The notes under the pieces were generated by a model. The model searched no databases. It was not told the origin of the DNA and worked only from the letters and a program-made list of their open reading frames with translations. Of a stretch of DNA of 64,000 bases, positions 58,405 to 64,000 are shown in pieces. The stretch comes from Cristatella mucedo (Eukaryota; Bryozoa; Phylactolaemata; Cristatellidae), in NCBI GenBank assembly GCA_009760855.2, contig WPIO01000031.1:4015001-4079000 (forward strand). Reading direction: 5' to 3'. The translations under genes and the position numbers were made by a program. Each line of letters opens with the position of its first letter. The first letter of the stretch is position 1.

Positions 58405-58562
58405 CTAAATAAATAAATAAATAAAATTCATTTATATAGCGCCCAAAGAGAACTTAATCTCTATTCAGGCGCTTCACGTATGTCTCGGGGCTCGAGCCCA
58501 CGACCTCAATCAGACCTTGGTCGGGGCGAGCACCTTAACCGCTAGACCAACGGCCTAGACGG
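58405..58562 (-). repeat. SINE-A, best copy (tRNA-derived)
   Basis: Tail (AAAT)n, ATTCATTTATATAGCGCCCA, AAGAGAACTTAATCTCTATT, CAGGCGCTTCAC; then the head GGGGCTCGAGCCCACGACCT...GCGAGCACCTTAACCGCTAG. The reverse complement TTGGTCTAGCGGTTAAGG resembles the A box of tRNA-Glu, and GTGGGCTCGAGCCCC sits at the B-box position. Confidence 0.85.
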
Positions 58563-59620
58563 AGGACGTCGTGCTGGTGCGAGTGGACGACCGCTGAGAA
58601 CGAGTAGCTAGCGCAGGTGAGTCGTATTACGACGATGAGTTCTAAAATAGAGTGACAGGGCCTTGATGTCCACGCGCTGCTAGACCAGTGCAAGTCGGAA
58701 ACAAGTATTAAAATGTGGCAACTTCGCCGTTTACGACAGAGAAGTGTAACTGTTGAATTTTGAATCGCCTGAAAACTTCTTCGTATTGCACGGGCAGGAT
58801 TACCTGCAGAGGAGAGTTACGGGAATCTAGATTGGGGTGTCACAAGTACACGGACTAATTGCTGCGGTAATCCCCTAATGTATGCACACCAAAATCTTCG
58901 CAATTGTGAAAATACTGTCACATACTACATTAGTCTTTGAGTAAAAGTTGCATGGCAGCGAGGTATCGTGGTTCCAGAGATCTGTCAGCGACGTATTAAC
59001 TACGAATCGAGCGTAGAACTGTCGTTAAGCTGTCTTTTTCAGTGAATTTTCAAAAGACATATTTAACTACGACTAGCTTAAATAAATTAAAACATTATTT
59101 TAAATACTTAGTTTCTAAATTAGAAGTAGAGTAAACGTGGGCAAAAGCTGACAATGTTGGAGCACCAGTTACCAAAGTGAGTAACGAATTGGCTAGGATA
59201 GAAAGTTCGTTTCACAGTATAAGTGCGTCGTTGACATTTAACACGATGAAAAGATCTGAACCGACCAAAAATAATTGGACACAATGATTACCAGTGGTTG
59301 TAATCGTTGTTAGTAAAAGAGAAGCGGTCAACCTGTCCTCATAAAAAACTTAAGATATTTTTCTTTTGCTATACGCAGGGAATCATTATCATATTACGTA
59401 ATCATCGTAAATTGTATGGCTTGATTTTTAAGCATTCTCCGCATGTGCTGATCGAATGAGAATCATAGAGGCATGTGGTGTACCGTCAACAACTCTTTGA
59501 TCGAGAATTTTGTTCACAATATGGTGTTACTTCAAACTTTTGCAAGTGCAAATACATTTTGCATTTTACAATTTTCAGAACACACACAGATTAACAAGTT
59601 AGGGTGAAAAAGTGTAAGCC
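58563..59620. other. Intergenic, AT-richer, nothing recognised
   Basis: No long frames. A stretch near 58640-58830 weakly recalls the LINE-1w C-terminal region in reverse but is too decayed to call. Confidence 0.4.
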
Positions 59621-59624
59621 GATT

Positions 59625-59775
59625 TAGCAGCCTCGTTTATATAGCGACAGAACAGCTTTCGCGCCTACCACCACCGCTAGCAGTGATTGACAAAGAATTG
59701 ACTACTGCAAGACTCGAACCTGCGACACGGGTCAGGAAGAGCGAGCACCTTGCTCCGGGACTAAAACCCAGGGTA
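59625..59775 (-). repeat. SINE-B copy
   Basis: CCGATTTAGCAGCCTCGTTT, ATATAGCGACAGAACAGC, CTACCACCACCGCTAGCAG and GACTCGAACCTGCGACACGG in family order; the reverse complement keeps GTTCGAGTC at the B box. Confidence 0.82.
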
Positions 59776-59948
59776 GATGCTGACTACACGCTATACATGC
59801 CATACATACAATACATGCCGCAAAGGCGTTGAGAAAGCTTAAGATGCTGGACGGAGGGACGGATCGACGCAAAAGTTCAGCGGTATGTCATCTACTTTTA
59901 AAAATAAAAGCGTAGATTGTGCTTCGAAATTACTCCGGCATCCGTAAT

Positions 59949-60172
<224 letters not shown>

Positions 60173-60456
60173 AAATGATAAAAAGAAGTGGCACCCAAAA
60201 TACAAAAATTTATTATCGGGGCATCCCATTATTTAAATGCTCACTTGATGACCGTTTGTCGTTGACGTCTACTGTCTGAAATCTCACATTAAAATAATAA
60301 TACTAATAAAAAAATTAATTGCTCCCAAAGAAGAGATTCTTTTTGACGCACTTTACTCGTGCAGGAAAGGAATCTTGTCAATAGATTGAAGCAAAACCTA
60401 TCCAACCTAAATAAAAATGAACTGTGCCGTGGTGTTCAAGCAGAGTTAATAAGAAT

Positions 60457-60825
<369 letters not shown>

Positions 60826-61935
60826 TTGAACTAGTATTTGCAATAACACGTTCAACATTGTAGTATTGGCCCAGTTATAGAGTTTATTACGCACAAAAAT
60901 ACACTGTAAATCAATATTTTTAATAGTCACAAGCATGTACCTCAAAAATTTGTACAATTTTACTTTGATACGCTATGGTTTGACATTTTGACTCTTGAAA
61001 ATTTCTATGTTTCAATGCGTGCAACTAACTACCGACTGATATCACGTGCATGCAATCTTCTGGACCCTGCTTTTAAAAATAGCTAAAACCTATCTGTTCC
61101 TCACCATAACATTTGCTCCACGAGTGTGAATAGTCTTTTGTGTGCTGGTGCTCGTTTTTAAGTCCTTTATGTTAACACCAACCAATAGACAGAGTTCCTT
61201 TCCAGCACATGAAAAGCGCCTTTTAAGAGATTTAGGGCTTTTAGGTTGCTAGGTAAAAGATTTTTAATTATTATTGCTCATGGTACATCGTACAGGGATA
61301 TTTGGTGTAATATAACCATATATACATTTATATATATATATGCATGTATGTGTGTGTGTGGTGTGTGTACATACATAGTTTATATGGATACTGTTTTCAG
61401 TGTTGCCATGACTTAATTCATTCCGTGACGGAGGTCGCAACTCAAATACTCGTATGTCAATTCCATGTTCTCCATTCAAATGTCATTGATCCGTTCCGGA
61501 CGCCCAAAAAAAACCTCGATTTTTTACATGCTTTTAAATTCAGAAATTTACTTATAAATAACGAATATTATATACAAACACAATGCAATATAATGTTCTA
61601 AAATAAACAGGTTTTATTAAGTATAATGTACAGCAGCTACCTTGGAGATCAGACGACTTGAAGATACTGACGGAGTTGCAGGAGAAAGGCTGAAGTGAAT
61701 AAGTGAATCTTGTTCACTGATTTTTTTCCTTTTATCCACGCTTTCCTCACTTTCATCTGCATGGATTTCGATAAAAACTTGTTCAATAAGATCTATTTCA
61801 TCCCCCTTTCAGAATGTTTCCGTAATGAGTTAGGCAAGCGTAATTAAATAGCTCAGTCGCACGCCCAGTTGCAACTTGTTTCTGGGTGTTTATTTTGAAT
61901 AAAGTCTGAAAGTTTCTTCCACATTCCCAAAATTT
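60826..61935. other. Intergenic, AT-rich
   Basis: AT-rich DNA with short (TA)n and (GT)n bits near 61318-61370. No coding or repeat family recognised. Confidence 0.5.
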
Positions 61936-61939
61936 TCTT

Positions 61940-62560
61940 TATCTCACTTGTAAAGATAAATTCTTCCCCGTCACCCACTTCCTGCAACCACCCCCCCAGT
62001 TTATTGCTGCATCTGTAGCTCTTCCGCTGTCTTCCGCTGTCAGTTCCTCGGCAGCGAGTCTTGTCTCGTCACAGCTGAAGACTTGCTGGGGGATGTATAC
62101 GTCTGCTGCTATAATTCCAGTCCAAGTTTTGAGGTAATCGTCAGCCGCATCCGCGCTCGCTACCTCACCATGCCTGACAACGGAGCGAATGCCGACTCTC
62201 TTTACAAAATTCTCGAACCAGACGCGACTGGCTTTAAATGGCTCACCCGAGGACTCGTCCATTGACGAGTGGCGAAGGGTCTGCTGCGGCCACTCGGCGT
62301 AAATAGCTTGTGCCTTCTCGCACACTGTGGCCTCCGTCGCGGTATCCCCTGTGAGCAGCTTTTCCGCTAACAACAACCACCAGTAGTTTGTCCATATTTT
62401 CATGGGTGGATGTCTGCTGTTTTGTCGGTTTCTTTGCTGTTTTTGTTTTGTCCCAGTTTTGAAATTATTTCAACACCCTTGGCTGGCGTTATAACCTTTA
62501 TTGAATCCTTCTGCTTCAGTATGGTGCAATTCGTAGGAGCGCCACGCTCGTGAAGTGTTA
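61940..62560 (-). mobile_element. pogo/Tigger-type DNA transposase remnant
   Basis: The minus strand encodes, with breaks, a CENP-B/Tigger-like N-terminus (TILKQKDSIKVITPAKGVE), then LLTGDTATEATVCEKAQAIY, FKASRVWFENFVKRVGIRSV, VRHGEVASADAADDYL and IPQQVFSCDETRLA. This is the order of the HTH_Tnp_Tc5 domain followed by the start of the DDE domain, where the first catalytic Asp lies in CDET. The rest of the DDE domain is missing, so it is dead. No terminal inverted repeats found by eye. Confidence 0.8.
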
Positions 62561-64000
62561 CTATGGCTCCGGCGGCGGCGGATCTTGTAGAGTCTCACGG
62601 ACGCACCAGCACCGACGCAAGCGGTAGAAGAGACTCTTCGTTTATAGCTCTCACGTGTACATACGTAAGAGCTCGCTGAATTACCGCAGTTGGGGAAATG
62701 CAGCTGCGGCTGACAGCATCCCCTACATCAAAGGCCGTACGCTGCACCGAAGCAACTGCCTAAACACCTGCTGCAGGTGGGGCATACATTTGTGTCCGGA
62801 CGCTGAGCTAGTTACAAGAGTGGCAGCAGCAGCAGCAGCAGGCACGCGCAACTCTCGTTCTGCTTTGCTAAGTAAACTACACGCACATCTTGGTGGTCAT
62901 GTTTTTTGATGACTTCTTTCTTTAATTTTGCACATCATCCGTTTCTTCTGCTCCGCCATGTCCTTCACACTCACTTTCTTCAGATCCATCGCTTGAAAAC
63001 GAAGTTTTCTGCAAAATGACGGCAAGCACAAATGTAAGCACTGTGCACTGATGCTTTCACTGCGAGCTAACTGTTTACAGAGAACGAGCGAGTCGCGAGA
63101 CGCTGGGCGGATGTTACGGCGTCCATCGTGGAGTTCGCTGCGCCAACTCGCGGTGAGGTATTTGAAGCTGGCTCGTAATCTGAATTTTAGCTCAACTCAA
63201 AGCAAGAAATCTGTCGACAGGCGGCTCGTATATAAGAAAAACTCGTTGTTTGGGACATTGTTAAGTCAAGGTAGCACTGGATATTTGTACGTCCTACATT
63301 TTAGATGTGCTTTAAAAGTTGTAAAGACAGTTTAAAAGAGCGTGTTACAAATTCAAGCCACTGCCCTCTGACTCGATCTTATGTCCCTGACATTCTCTAT
63401 TGAATAATTCAACGAAGAATGTTATGGCAGCGAAACGCTCACTAGTTTGGGTAGCGGCACAGCGCGTGCAAAGTGCAAAGACCTGGAGCTCTCGTTACGC
63501 GGACGATAACAACACGCCGCCCAATATTCTGCACGTAGCGCTAACAACAACGCTGTATTAGAAAAAAGCACAGCGATAGCCTTAATGCTACGACAGGTGA
63601 CTCCCAGCAGACTTGCTAACATGCTTACAGCAGCTCGCGCTCAGTGCTATCACTCGCCGACCAGTAGATCAATTCTCCAAGAGAGCGACATCGGTCAGGA
63701 CCACGCCTTGTATAGTAACCAGGTCACAAGTCAGACAGCAGTCTCGTTCGTTCATAATAATACATCGCGCTGCTCGAAAGCCTCGGCTTTTCGCAGCAAT
63801 TTCATAAGCTGCCCTGTTCTGATTCAGCGGTCAAGCTCGATTTTCGTAATCGAGGACCATCAGCTGTCTAGTTCGTCGTCCATTATTGTGGGGCACTATC
63901 CGCTCAGTTAAAACAGGACCGTCCTCGAACGCTTGGTTGCTCGTAGACTCATAGTGCCAGCGACGGCGTAAATTGAGCTTGCAGCCTCCAGATGTCGTCC
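62561..64000. other. Right edge, nothing recognised
   Basis: Short frames (for example 63585-63911 plus) without homology. Locally GC-rich near 62560-62640 (GGCGGCGGCGG) and a (GCA)n run near 62824. No splice-consistent gene seen. Confidence 0.45.

Overview
The window is animal nuclear DNA. Coding exons are short, bounded by GT-AG introns, and match conserved metazoan proteins. Introns are full of LINE and SINE copies and dinucleotide microsatellites. The repeats that share an ATAGCGCC...GGCGCTTTAC tail are of a kind common in marine and other invertebrates. I call it an invertebrate, probably a bilaterian; the sequence alone does not let me name the phylum.

Three genes are recognised. (1) A very large minus-strand gene fills 624-48355 and runs off the left edge. 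It is the orthologue of ZFYVE26 (spastizin / FYVE-CENT). I traced 35 exons by splice sites, reading phase and similarity to the vertebrate protein. The last ~400 codons lie outside the window. It carries the expected FYVE zinc finger and, unexpectedly, a DUF547-like domain in the middle. (2) NEK2, a mitotic kinase, lies head to head with it on the plus strand (48820-52792, 7 exons, 484 aa). The two start codons are 464 bases apart across a shared promoter holding three CCAAT boxes and a CHR-like site. (3) A 56-codon minus-strand gene at 53906-54076 matches NDUFB1, a small subunit of respiratory complex I; it lies tail to tail with NEK2.

The rest is mobile DNA and simple repeats. A CR1/L2-like LINE family (here 'LINE-1w') has one near-full copy (about 27.45-30.56 kb) and at least seven 3' fragments. 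A second family ('LINE-2w') has a copy with an intact reverse-transcriptase core (42.84-45.04 kb) inserted inside the tail of a LINE-1w copy. Two tRNA-derived SINE families are present; the tail of one resembles the LINE-1w tail, suggesting it borrows that LINE's machinery. A scrambled Ty3/gypsy fragment (11.2-12.5 kb) alternates gag and RNase H blocks between direct repeats. A pogo/Tigger-type transposase remnant lies near 62 kb. From 54.1 kb to the right edge I find no further convincing host gene.

Layout: 0-48.4 kb ZFYVE26 (minus) with TE-filled introns; 48.36-48.82 kb divergent promoter; 48.8-52.8 kb NEK2 (plus); 53.9-54.1 kb NDUFB1 (minus); 54.1-64 kb TE- and microsatellite-rich intergenic DNA.
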